Shown here: piece after piece, positions 8,548-15,837 of the stretch
Layout: each line of letters opens with the position of its first letter
How positions within the stretch are numbered: position 1 is the stretch's first letter
DNA from: Streptomyces sp. NBC_01294
Lineage (GTDB): Bacteria > Actinomycetota > Actinomycetes > Streptomycetales > Streptomycetaceae
DNA: 64,000 bases
Assembly: GCF_035917235.1 (NCBI RefSeq)
Contig: NZ_CP108423.1
Location: forward strand, 2,297,001-2,361,000
Direction: 5' to 3'
Made by a program: the position numbers and the translations under genes
Notes under the pieces: model-generated
Database searches by the model: none
What the model saw: the letters and a program-made list of their open reading frames with translations, nothing else
What the model was told of the DNA's origin: nothing

Positions 8548-9102
8548 ATGGAGATGATCGACAGCCTGATCAAGCAGGTCAGCCGCGGTGAGCGAGTGAA
8601 GTACCTGCCGTTCTGGGGGCACCGGCCGCGGCCGGACGGAAAGCTCGGCCCGAGCTGCCTGAGCCAGTGGTGGCCGTCCGCCTTCACTGTCGGTGACGTC
8701 CGTTACGCCACGGCCGAGCACTGGATGATGGCCGGCAAGGCGCGGCTGTTCGCGGACCCCGAGGCCGAGCAGGCCGCGCTGGAGGCGAAGAGCCCGGCGC
8801 AGGCGAAGAAGGCCGGGCGCCTCGTGCGCGGCTTCGACAACGCGACATGGGAGCGGGAGCGCTTCGCCCTGGTGGTGGAGGGCAGCGTGCACAAGTTCGG
8901 CTCCGACCCGGCGCTGCGCGCGTACCTGCTGGGCACCGGGGACCGGGTGCTGGTCGAGGCGAGCCCGATGGACCGGATCTGGGGCATCGGGCTGGCCGCC
9001 GACGACGAGCGCGCCCTGGATCCGGCGCGCTGGCGCGGGCTGAACCTGCTGGGCTTCGCCCTGATGGAGGCCCGGAAGCGGCTGCGCGAGGACGGCGCGT
9101 GA
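8548..9102 (+). CDS. NADAR family protein (YbiA/RibX-like N-glycosidase fold)
   Basis: A 184-residue protein with the full NADAR pattern: YLPFWGH near the N terminus, LSQWWPSAFTVGDVRYATAEHWMMAGKA split across residues 38-65, SPMDRIWGIGL and GLNLLGFALMEAR at the C terminus. Known family members cleave N-glycosidic bonds, for example in damaged riboflavin intermediates or ADP-ribosyl-guanine in DNA. Which substrate applies here cannot be read from sequence. ATG 8548 is chosen because homology begins at MIDSLIKQV; no strong ribosome site is seen, so a leaderless or slightly shifted start is possible. It is the first plus-strand gene before the Y RNA/TROVE locus. Confidence 0.85.
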   Translation: MEMIDSLIKQVSRGERVKYLPFWGHRPRPDGKLGPSCLSQWWPSAFTVGDVRYATAEHWMMAGKARLFADPEAEQAALEAKSPAQAKKAGRLVRGFDNATWERERFALVVEGSVHKFGSDPALRAYLLGTGDRVLVEASPMDRIWGIGLAADDERALDPARWRGLNLLGFALMEARKRLREDGA

Positions 9103-9114
9103 CGGAGCGGCGAC

Positions 9115-9162
9115 GCCGCTGACGACGGCGAGGGTCCGGCCGCTGACGACGGCGAGGTCCGG
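9115..9162 (+). repeat. tandem direct repeat of about 24 bp after the NADAR gene
   Basis: Two near-identical copies of a unit starting GCCGCTGACGACGGCGAG, at 9115-9139 and 9139-9162, differ by one base in a G run. They lie just past the NADAR stop codon. A short perfect palindrome GGGCCCGGGCCC lies inside 9181-9201. The two together could mark the 3' end of the NADAR transcript or the start of the Y RNA unit. Confidence 0.55.
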
Positions 9163-9219
9163 ACGGAGGGTAAATACGTGGCGGGGGCCCGGGCCCTCCG
9201 CCTAACGTGATCCTCGTCC

Positions 9220-9366
9220 AGGTGCGAAGGCGAGACCTACTTCGACTCATAATCGGGCGGCCGCGGGTTCGAGTCCCGTCACCGGCTTCAGGCCGGTGTA
9301 GCTCAGCTGGTAGAGCACCTTGTGGTTTCGCCGGCCTTGTTCTCTGGACACCTACGTCACGCACCT
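9220..9366 (+). ncRNA. yrlA: bacterial Y RNA (YrlA-like), copy 1, with permuted tRNA-like module
   Basis: The segment contains a tRNA mimic in permuted order. A T-arm (GCGGG-TTCGAGT-CCCGT, 9263-9279) is followed by a closed 7-bp acceptor-like hairpin (CACCGGC-ttcag-GCCGGTG, 9280-9298) and a D-arm (GCTC-AGCTGGTA-GAGC, 9301-9316). There is no anticodon arm. The outer ends pair as AGGTGCG (9220-9226) with CGCACCT (9360-9366). The 5' strand GGTGCGAAGGCGAG closely resembles the Ro-binding strand of metazoan Y RNAs, and CTACGTCAC lies on the 3' strand. This is the architecture described for YrlA RNAs that bind Rsr/Ro60. The TROVE gene follows on the same strand. A possible -10, TAACGT, is at 9203-9208. 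Exact ends are inferred. Confidence 0.78.
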
Positions 9367-9430
9367 CCCGGTGCGCAGGCTGCGGCTCCTTCTTTTGCAA
9401 AGAACTCCAGGCCGCCGCCACCTTGATCTC

Positions 9431-9601
9431 GGGAGGCCGCGTGCGGGGTGCCCGGTGCGCAGGCAACGGTTACTTCTTCCGGATCAGGAGGTGGCGGGTT
9501 CGAATCCCGCCCGGCCCAGGCCGGTAGCTCAGCTGGATTGAGCACCTGACTTAGTCCGTCGCCGACCTCTGATCTCGGGCATCCCGCACGTCACGCCTCC
9601 C
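9431..9601 (+). ncRNA. bacterial Y RNA (YrlA-like), copy 2, with permuted tRNA-like module
   Basis: A second permuted tRNA mimic. Its T-arm is GCGGG-TTCGAAT-CCCGC (9494-9510), the closed acceptor-like hairpin is CCGGC-ccag-GCCGG (9511-9524), and the D-arm is GCTC-AGCTGGATT-GAGC (9527-9543). The ends form a long stem: GGGAGGC (9431-9437) pairs with GCCTCCC (9595-9601), and GTGCGGGGTGCCC (9441-9453) pairs with GGGCATCCCGCAC (9577-9589). A small internal loop contains GTCA on the 3' side, like the bulged Ro-binding helix of Y RNAs. The 3' end is 29 bases from the TROVE start codon. It may be transcribed alone or processed from the TROVE mRNA leader. Confidence 0.78.
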
Positions 9602-9630
9602 CCGCTTCCTTTGAATTCGGGGGGATTCAC

Positions 9631-11220
9631 ATGGCTCGTTTCAACCTGCGCGCGCTCAAGTCCGCGCCCGCCGCGCCCACTTCGCCCGTCCGCTCGGCCG
9701 GCCGTGCCCGCACCCACCAGGGCGGACCGGGCCACCTGCGCGACCCGCGCTCGGAGCTGTTCCTGCTCGCCGTCGCCAACTTCGTGACGCAGCGCACCGC
9801 GTACGAGAGCGGCGAGGCCCGCGACGACCGGTTCGCCGCGCTCGTACGCACCCTGGCCGTCGAGGATCCCGTGTGGACGGCCGGCCTGCTGGGCTGGCTC
9901 CGCGGGGACGCGAACATGCGGACCGCCTCGCTCGTCGGCGCGGCCGAGTACGTCAAGGCGCGGCTCGACGCGGGCGCCACCGAAGGCCCCTCGAACCGCC
10001 AGGTCGTGGACTCCGTACTGCGGCGCGCGGACGAGCCCGGTGAGCTGCTGGCGTACTGGACGGCGACGTACGGACGGAGCGTGCCCAAGCCCGTCAAGCG
10101 CGGCATCGCCGACGCCGTACGCCGGCTCTACTCCGGCACCACGCTGCTGAAGTACGACACCGATTCCAAGGCCTACCGCTTCGGCGACGTCCTCAACCTC
10201 GTGCACGCCTCCCCCGACCCGGCCAAGCCCTGGCAGGGCGAGCTGTTCCGTCACGCCCTCGACCGCCGGCACAATCCGGACGACGCGCAGGTCCCCGCCG
10301 GCAACCGCACCCTCGCCGCCCACCGGGCGCTGATGGAGCTGCCGGTCTCCGAGCGGCGCGGTGTCGTCCTCGCCGAGGACGGCGCGGAGCGGCTCGCGGC
10401 GGCGGGCATGACCTGGGAGGCGCTGGCCGGGTGGCTGCAGGGGCCGATGGACGCGGCCGCGTGGGAGGCGGTCATCCCGTCCATGGGCGCGATGGCCCTG
10501 CTGCGCAACCTGCGCAACTTCGACCAGGCCGGGGTCTCGGACGCGGTGGCCGCGCAGGTCGCGGCGCGGATCTCCGACCCGGAGGCCGTCGCCCGGTCCC
10601 GGCAGTTCCCCTTCCGCTACCTGGCCGCCTATCAGCACGCGCCCTCGCTGCGCTGGGCGTACCCGCTGGAGCAGGCGCTCGGCCACTCGCTGGCCAACGT
10701 ACCGGCGCTGCCCGGCCGGACGCTGGTGCTCGTCGACCGGTCCGGGTCGATGTGGTCGCCGCTGTCGGACCGTTCCAGGCTGAACCGGGCGGACGCCGCC
10801 GCCGTCTTCGGGACGGCGCTGGCGCTGCGGGCCGAGCAGGCCGACCTGGTGCAGTTCGGTACGACCAGCCAGGCGGTCCGCTGCGCCCGCGGCGAGTCCG
10901 TGCTGAAGGTGCTGGAGCGGTTCGGGGACCTCGGGGGCACCTACACGGCCGCGGCCGTGAAGAAGCACTACCGGGGCCACGACCGGGTGCTGATCGTCAC
11001 CGACGAGCAGGCCGCCTCGTACGGCTACGGAGGCGATCCGACCGCGGAGGTGCCGCCCGCCGTTCCGGTGTACACCTGGAACCTGGCCGGCTACCGGGCG
11101 GGCCACGCGCCCTCCGGCGCCGCGAACCGGCACGCCTTCGGCGGACTCACCGACGGGGCCTTCCGGATGGTGTCCCTGATCGAGGCCGGCCGGAACGCCG
11201 ACTGGCCCTGGGTCTCCTAG
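9631..11220 (+). CDS. rsr: TROVE/vWA domain protein, Ro60 orthologue (Rsr)
   Basis: A 529-residue Ro60-family RNA-binding protein. Residues about 45-345 form the TROVE HEAT-like ring (HLRDPRSELFLLAVANFVTQ near the start, LLRNLRNFDQAGV near 290, and FRYLAAYQHAP). A vWA domain follows, with an intact MIDAS motif DRSGS at about 368-372 and a later TDEQ. Ro60 proteins bind Y RNAs and misfolded or decaying structured RNAs; in bacteria Rsr works with exoribonucleases. Two Y RNA genes lie directly upstream on the same strand. The ATG is preceded by GGGGGGATTCAC, a good ribosome site. The length is normal for bacterial Rsr. It ends facing the DUF4190 gene. Confidence 0.93.
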   Translation: MARFNLRALKSAPAAPTSPVRSAGRARTHQGGPGHLRDPRSELFLLAVANFVTQRTAYESGEARDDRFAALVRTLAVEDPVWTAGLLGWLRGDANMRTASLVGAAEYVKARLDAGATEGPSNRQVVDSVLRRADEPGELLAYWTATYGRSVPKPVKRGIADAVRRLYSGTTLLKYDTDSKAYRFGDVLNLVHASPDPAKPWQGELFRHALDRRHNPDDAQVPAGNRTLAAHRALMELPVSERRGVVLAEDGAERLAAAGMTWEALAGWLQGPMDAAAWEAVIPSMGAMALLRNLRNFDQAGVSDAVAAQVAARISDPEAVARSRQFPFRYLAAYQHAPSLRWAYPLEQALGHSLANVPALPGRTLVLVDRSGSMWSPLSDRSRLNRADAAAVFGTALALRAEQADLVQFGTTSQAVRCARGESVLKVLERFGDLGGTYTAAAVKKHYRGHDRVLIVTDEQAASYGYGGDPTAEVPPAVPVYTWNLAGYRAGHAPSGAANRHAFGGLTDGAFRMVSLIEAGRNADWPWVS

Positions 11221-11223
11221 GCC

Positions 11224-11274
11224 GAGGGGTCTCGCAGGTCGAGGGGTCTCCCAGGTCTAGGCGCCTCCCAGGTC
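11224..11274. repeat. three tandem 17-bp repeats between convergent genes
   Basis: The units are GAGGGGTCTCGCAGGTC (11224-11240), GAGGGGTCTCCCAGGTC (11241-11257) and TAGGCGCCTCCCAGGTC (11258-11274). The last runs into a small hairpin, CCAGG-tctag-CCTGG, at 11268-11282. The tract fills the gap between the rsr stop and the convergent DUF4190 stop, so it may act in transcript ending for both. Confidence 0.65.
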
Positions 11275-11285
11275 TAGCCTGGCCG

Positions 11286-11981
11286 TCAGACCTTCTCGTG
11301 CACCTGGGAGTTGTCGTACGGGCTGTCGTACGGCGAGTCGTCGAGCGGCCCCCCGTCCATGAGTCCGCCGAACATGAGCACGAGGAGCAGGCCGCCCAGC
11401 ACGATGCCGACCGCGCCGAGGATGATGCCGGCGAGCGCCATCCCGCCGTTGTCGGCCTCGCCGCGGTTGGCCTTGCCCTTGCCCAGGACGCCGAAGACGA
11501 CCGCCCCGATGCCGAGCGCGACCGCTATGAAGCTGGTGACGCAGCCGACGACCGCGAGGATGCCGAGGACGAGCGCGGTGATGCCGAAGCCGTTGCTCGG
11601 CTGCGCCCCGTACGGCGGCGGGTACGCGCCGGGGCCCGGGTATCCCGGGTACCCGGAGTAGCCGGGGTAGCCCGCGTCGCCGGGGTATCCGTAGCCCGGC
11701 TGGGGCTGGGCCGGGTACCCGTACGCCGCGGACGCCGGGGGCCCGGTCATCGGCATCGTGGTCGCAGCCGGTGGTGGCGTGGACGTGTGCGGCGCGGACA
11801 GGTGCGGCGCGGACGGGGGCAGTTGGTCGCCCGGCGTTCCGGCGAGCGTCGGCTGGTCGTGCACGGACGGCGGGACGGACACGCCCGGCGCTCCGTGCGT
11901 TCCCTGCGTCTTGCCCAGTTCCACCGCCGGCCGCTCCGGCGGCGCCCACGGGTCTCGCGGCTCGGGACTGCTGTCGGTCAT
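11286..11981 (-). CDS. DUF4190 domain membrane protein
   Basis: A 231-residue protein. Residues 1-125 are a low-complexity Pro/Ala/Tyr/Gly-rich tail with repeated YPG units (GYPGDAGYPGYSGYPGYPGP). Residues about 130-215 carry two hydrophobic segments, GITALVLGILAVVGCVTSFI and ALAGIILGAVGIVLGGLLLV, joined by a short GKGKANRGEADNGG loop. This is the DUF4190 arrangement, common and multi-copy in actinobacteria. The function is unknown. The C terminus is acidic and short. It is convergent with rsr and divergent from add. Confidence 0.85.
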   Translation of the reverse strand: MTDSSPEPRDPWAPPERPAVELGKTQGTHGAPGVSVPPSVHDQPTLAGTPGDQLPPSAPHLSAPHTSTPPPAATTMPMTGPPASAAYGYPAQPQPGYGYPGDAGYPGYSGYPGYPGPGAYPPPYGAQPSNGFGITALVLGILAVVGCVTSFIAVALGIGAVVFGVLGKGKANRGEADNGGMALAGIILGAVGIVLGGLLLVLMFGGLMDGGPLDDSPYDSPYDNSQVHEKV

Positions 11982-12092
11982 ACGGCGCCCCCCTCTCGTA
12001 CAGCCATGCTAAGCGCTGCCACCGACAGTCACGGGCGTGCCTACGATGAATCCCCGACCCGCCCGCACCAGCGTTCTCCCGGAGGCACCCCC

Positions 12093-13118
12093 ATGACCGA
12101 CCTGCACCCCTTCATCGCGGGGCTGCCCAAGGCCGAACTCCACGTCCACCACGTCGGCTCGGCGTCCCCGCGCATCGTGGCCGAGCTCGCCTCCCGGCAC
12201 CCCGACTCGAAGGTCCCCAGCGACCCCGAGGCGATCGCCGACTACTTCACCTTCACGGACTTCGCCCACTTCATCGAGGTCTACCTGTCGGTCGTCGACC
12301 TGGTCCGCACCCCGGAGGACGTGCGGCTGCTGACCTTCGAGGTCGCCCGCGACATGGCCCGGCAGAACATCCGCTACGCCGAGCTGACCATCACCCCGTA
12401 CTCCTCCACCCGCCGCGGCATCGAGGAGAAGGCCTTCATGGCGGCCATCGAGGACGCCCGCAAGGCCGCCGAGTCCGAACTCGGCGTCATCCTGCGCTGG
12501 TGCTTCGACATCCCCGGCGAGGCCGGCCTCGAAGCCGCCGCCGAGACCGCCCGGCTCGCCGTCGACCTGCGCCCCGAGGGCCTGGTCTCCTTCGGCCTCG
12601 GCGGACCCGAGATCGGCGTCCCGCGCCCGCAGTTCAAGCCGTACTTCGACGCGGCGCGGGCCGCGGGCCTGCACAGCGTGCCGCACGCCGGCGAGACCAC
12701 CGGCCCGGAGACGATCTGGGACGCCATCCGCGAGCTGGGCGCCGAACGCATCGGCCACGGCACCAGCGCCACCCAGGATCCCGCGCTCCTCGCGTACCTC
12801 GCCGAGCACCGCATCGCACTGGAGGTCTGCCCGACCTCCAACATCGCCACCCGCGCGGTCACCGACCTCGACCTGCACCCGGTCAAGGAGATGGTCGCGG
12901 CGGGCGTGCTCGTCACCATCAACAGCGACGACCCGCCGATGTTCGGCTCCGACCTCAACAACGAGTACGCGGTGGCCGCCCGCCTCCTCGACCTCGACGA
13001 GCGCGGGCTCGCGCAGCTCGCAAAGAACGCCGTCGAGGCGTCTTTCCTGGACCCGGCCGGCAAGGCGCGGCTCATCGCGGAAATCGACACGTACACCGCC
13101 GAATGGCTGGCGCGCTGA
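12093..13118 (+). CDS. add: adenosine deaminase
   Basis: A 341-residue metal-dependent deaminase that converts adenosine or deoxyadenosine to the inosine forms for purine salvage. The first zinc motif is ELHVHHVGSA (His17, His19), HAGET lies near residue 197, GHGTSA near 225, and NSDDPPMFG near 276 with the catalytic aspartates. The ATG at 12093 has GGAGG at about 12081-12085. Length and motif order match the actinobacterial enzyme. It heads a plus-strand run with the next gene 36 bases downstream. A related aminodeoxyfutalosine deaminase cannot be fully excluded, but no futalosine pathway gene is nearby. Confidence 0.88.
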   Translation: MTDLHPFIAGLPKAELHVHHVGSASPRIVAELASRHPDSKVPSDPEAIADYFTFTDFAHFIEVYLSVVDLVRTPEDVRLLTFEVARDMARQNIRYAELTITPYSSTRRGIEEKAFMAAIEDARKAAESELGVILRWCFDIPGEAGLEAAAETARLAVDLRPEGLVSFGLGGPEIGVPRPQFKPYFDAARAAGLHSVPHAGETTGPETIWDAIRELGAERIGHGTSATQDPALLAYLAEHRIALEVCPTSNIATRAVTDLDLHPVKEMVAAGVLVTINSDDPPMFGSDLNNEYAVAARLLDLDERGLAQLAKNAVEASFLDPAGKARLIAEIDTYTAEWLAR

Positions 13119-13154
13119 CACACCGTCGGGCCCGTCGGCCGTGAGAATGGGGCC

Positions 13155-13844
13155 ATGCGCACCCTGACTGCCGTCGGCCACCGCGGCGATCCCTACCGTG
13201 TCCGTGAGAACACCCTGCCCTCGATCGGCTCCGCCTTCGCCCGCGGGGCGGACGCGGTCGAGATCGACGTACGGCTGACCCGCGACGGGGTGCCGGTCCT
13301 GCTCCACGACGAGTCGCTCCAGCGGCTGTGGGGCTACGACGTCCGCCTCGACGAGGTCACGGTCGCGCAGCTCCAGGAACTGACGCGGGGCGGGGTGCCC
13401 ACGCTGCGCGACGCCCTGATGGCGGCCGGGACGGGACAGCTGATGCTGGACCTCCCGGGCGCCACGGCCGAGGCGGTGCGCACCGTCGTGGGCCTGGTCC
13501 GCGAGTGCGGGGCGGGCGAGCGCACGTCCTACTGCGCGGGCCCGGACACGATGCTCGCGGTCCGCGCCGCCGATCCGTCCGCGCCGATCGCGCTGACCTG
13601 GACCACGCTGTCGCCGCCGCGGCGGGTGCTCATCGACGCCGTGGCCCCGCTCTGGCTCAACTACCGCTTCGGGCTGGTGAGCCGGGAGCTGGTGCACGCC
13701 CTCCACCGGGACGGCCTGCTGGTGTCGGCCTGGACGGCGGACACCAAGCGGACGATGAGGACGCTCATGGCGGCGGGCGTCGACTCGATCACCACGAACC
13801 GGCTGGACGCGCTGGCGGCCGTACGGGCCGAGTTCGGCCGTTGA
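13155..13844 (+). CDS. glycerophosphodiester phosphodiesterase family protein
   Basis: A 229-residue GDPD TIM-barrel enzyme. The catalytic His9-Arg10 are in VGHRGD, the metal-binding glutamate in RENTLPSI, EIDVRLTRDGVPVLLHDE carries Glu/Asp and the second catalytic His, and SAWTADTKRTM is near the C terminus. It hydrolyses glycerophosphodiesters to glycerol-3-phosphate and an alcohol. There is no signal peptide, so it is cytoplasmic. Its stop overlaps the TTG start of the following histidine kinase (TTGA at 13841-13844). Confidence 0.9.
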   Translation: MRTLTAVGHRGDPYRVRENTLPSIGSAFARGADAVEIDVRLTRDGVPVLLHDESLQRLWGYDVRLDEVTVAQLQELTRGGVPTLRDALMAAGTGQLMLDLPGATAEAVRTVVGLVRECGAGERTSYCAGPDTMLAVRAADPSAPIALTWTTLSPPRRVLIDAVAPLWLNYRFGLVSRELVHALHRDGLLVSAWTADTKRTMRTLMAAGVDSITTNRLDALAAVRAEFGR

Positions 13845-15022
13845 TACGCGAGCTGGCCGGGCGGCTGAGCCGGGCCAATCCGTGGGCCGTGGACCTGGGC
13901 CTGACGCTGCTGGTGCAGCTGGCCGTCACGATGCCGTTCGTGCTGCCGAGGGAGGCCGGACTGCCGCCGGTGACCTGGGCCTCGTACGCGATCACCACGG
14001 CGGCGGTGGTGCCGCTGGTGTGGCGGCGGCGCCGGCCGGTCACCGTCCTGGTGGTGATCCTGCTCGTCGGCGGCCTCTACAAGGTGACGCTCGACGGGCC
14101 CGGTCAGCCGCTGCCGTACGCCGGGCTGATCGCCGCCTACACGGTCGCCCTGCAGTGCCCGGCGCGCGTCCGGGCGGCCGTCGGGGTGATCTCGGTGGCG
14201 GTCATCGCCGCATCGGTGGGCCTGGAGACCGGTTCGGCCAGGGAGCTGTCCTTCACCCTGTTCTGCGCGTGCGCCGCCTACGTTCTGGGCCGGCTCCAGT
14301 TCACCCGGCAGGCCTATACCGCGGCCGTCGAGGACCGCGCGGCGCAGCTGGAACGGGCGAACCGGATCGAGGCCGAACAGGCCGTGGCCCGTGAACGGGC
14401 CAGGATCGCCCGGGAGATGCACGACATCCTCTCCCATGCGGTCAGCATCATGATCGTGCAGGCGGAGGCGGGTCCGGTGGCGGTACGGCGCGCCCCGGAA
14501 CGGGCCGAGGCCGCCTTCGAGGCCATCTCGGAGACCGGCCGGGACGCGATGGTGCAGCTGCGCGCGATGCTCGGGGTGCTCCGGGAGGACGGCCCGGCCC
14601 CGCGCGAGCCGCAGCCGGGCGTGGCGGCGCTGCCCGTCCTGCTGGACCGGATACGCCTCGGCGGGCCCGAGGTGGTGTACGAGGAGACGGGCGGGATCCG
14701 CCCGCTGGCCGCGGCGGTGGACACGACGGTCTACCGGGTGGTGCAGGAGGCCCTGACCAACGTCGTGAAGCACGCGGCGGCGCGGCGCGTGACGGTGTGC
14801 CTGGACTACGCACCCGAGGCGCTGAGGATCACGGTCACGGACGACGGTCGGGGCCCGCTGGGCGGCTCGGGGGGCGGCCCGCGGGGCGGACACGGCCTGG
14901 TCGGCATCAGGGAGCGTGCGGCCGCCCACGGGGGGACGGCGTGCACGGGCCCCGGTCCGGGCGGCCGGGGCTTCCGCGTGGCCGTGGACCTAGTAACGTC
15001 CCCGGCGGAGGTGGGGAATTGA
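13841..15022 (+). CDS. two-component sensor histidine kinase (NarL/DesK-type, HisKA_3)
   Basis: A 393-residue kinase. The first half has about five membrane segments (LGLTLLVQLAVTMPFVLP, YAITTAAVVPLVW, VTVLVVILLVGGLYKV and others) with almost no extracytoplasmic domain. A coiled region follows, then the phosphoacceptor motif REMHDILSHAVSIMIVQAEA and the ATPase boxes VVQEALTNVVKHA, VTDDGRG and GGHGLVGIRERA. The TTG start at 13841 is chosen because it overlaps the previous stop and homology runs to this point; a GTG near 13887 is the main alternative. It should phosphorylate the regulator encoded next. The signal is unknown. Confidence 0.88.
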   Translation: MIRELAGRLSRANPWAVDLGLTLLVQLAVTMPFVLPREAGLPPVTWASYAITTAAVVPLVWRRRRPVTVLVVILLVGGLYKVTLDGPGQPLPYAGLIAAYTVALQCPARVRAAVGVISVAVIAASVGLETGSARELSFTLFCACAAYVLGRLQFTRQAYTAAVEDRAAQLERANRIEAEQAVARERARIAREMHDILSHAVSIMIVQAEAGPVAVRRAPERAEAAFEAISETGRDAMVQLRAMLGVLREDGPAPREPQPGVAALPVLLDRIRLGGPEVVYEETGGIRPLAAAVDTTVYRVVQEALTNVVKHAAARRVTVCLDYAPEALRITVTDDGRGPLGGSGGGPRGGHGLVGIRERAAAHGGTACTGPGPGGRGFRVAVDLVTSPAEVGN

Positions 15023-15687
15023 CGATCCGTGTGGTGGTCGCCGACGACCAGGAGCTGGTGCGCAGCGGGTTCGCGATGATCCTGGACGTCCAGGAGGACA
15101 TCGAGGTCGTGGCGGAGGTGGGGGACGGCGCGGCGGCGGTCGAGGCGGTGGCCCGGCTCGCGCCGGACGTGGCGCTGCTGGACATCCGGATGCCGGTGAT
15201 GGACGGGATCGAGGCGTGCCGGACGATCTCGGCCCGGAGCGCGTGCCGGACGGTGATGCTGACGACCTTCGACGCGGACGAGTACGTGTACGAGGCGCTG
15301 CACGCGGGGGCGAGCGGGTTCCTGCTGAAGGACGTACGGCGGGACGATCTGGTGCACGCGGTACGGGTGGTGGCGGCGGGCGAGTCCCTGCTGGCGCCCT
15401 CGGTGGCGCGGCGGCTGATCGAGGAGTACACGGCGACGACGGCGCGGCCCTCCCTCCCGGCGGACCGGCTGGAGGTGCTGACGGCGCGCGAGCGGGAGAC
15501 GCTGGTGCATCTGGGGCGGGGGCTGTCGAACGCGGAGATCGCGGCGGCGCTGGTGGTGAGCGAGCACACGGTGAAGTCGCACGTGGGCAATGTGCTGGCG
15601 AAGCTGGGGCTGCGGGACCGGATCCAGGCGGTGATCTGCGCATACGAGACCGGCCTGATCGCGGCGGGTACTCCCTCTGGGGAGTGA
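15019..15687 (+). CDS. LuxR-family response regulator
   Basis: A 222-residue NarL/LuxR-type regulator. The receiver has acidic ADDQ near residues 8-11, phosphoacceptor Asp in LLDIRMPVMDG near 54, and conserved Lys in FLLKDVRR. The DNA-binding helix-turn-helix is LTARERETLVHLGRGLSNAE followed by VSEHTVKSHVGNVLAKLGLR. The TTG start gives the expected MTIRVVVADDQ N terminus and overlaps the kinase stop by four bases (TTGA). The serine hydrolase gene 150 bases downstream is a possible target, by position only. Confidence 0.9.
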   Translation: MTIRVVVADDQELVRSGFAMILDVQEDIEVVAEVGDGAAAVEAVARLAPDVALLDIRMPVMDGIEACRTISARSACRTVMLTTFDADEYVYEALHAGASGFLLKDVRRDDLVHAVRVVAAGESLLAPSVARRLIEEYTATTARPSLPADRLEVLTARERETLVHLGRGLSNAEIAAALVVSEHTVKSHVGNVLAKLGLRDRIQAVICAYETGLIAAGTPSGE

Positions 15688-15837
15688 GGGGACGGCGTGT
15701 CGCCTCCCTCTCGCCGGTGAGTTGTCGTACCGGTGAAGACCCCTCTTGTTGGTGATCCGCAACCACCCTTCTGACCAGCAACATTGAGGTCATCGGGGCA
15801 GCACGGCCCCGGGGTCTCGCAGGGGGAGCACACCATC

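Noticed and set aside
9115..9162. A CRISPR array
   Set aside because: There are only two direct copies, with no spacers between them, and no cas genes in the window. The other tandem repeats are also contiguous.
9263..9543. Two ordinary tRNA genes, suggested by TTCGAnTC and GCTCAGCTGG motifs
   Set aside because: In each case the T-arm precedes the D-arm, the acceptor halves are joined by a short loop, and no anticodon arm exists. This is a permuted tRNA mimic, as in Y RNAs.
12009..13706. A 565-codon minus-strand frame over add and the GDPD gene
   Set aside because: It is a shadow of two well-supported plus-strand enzymes, with repetitive Arg/Gly/Val composition.
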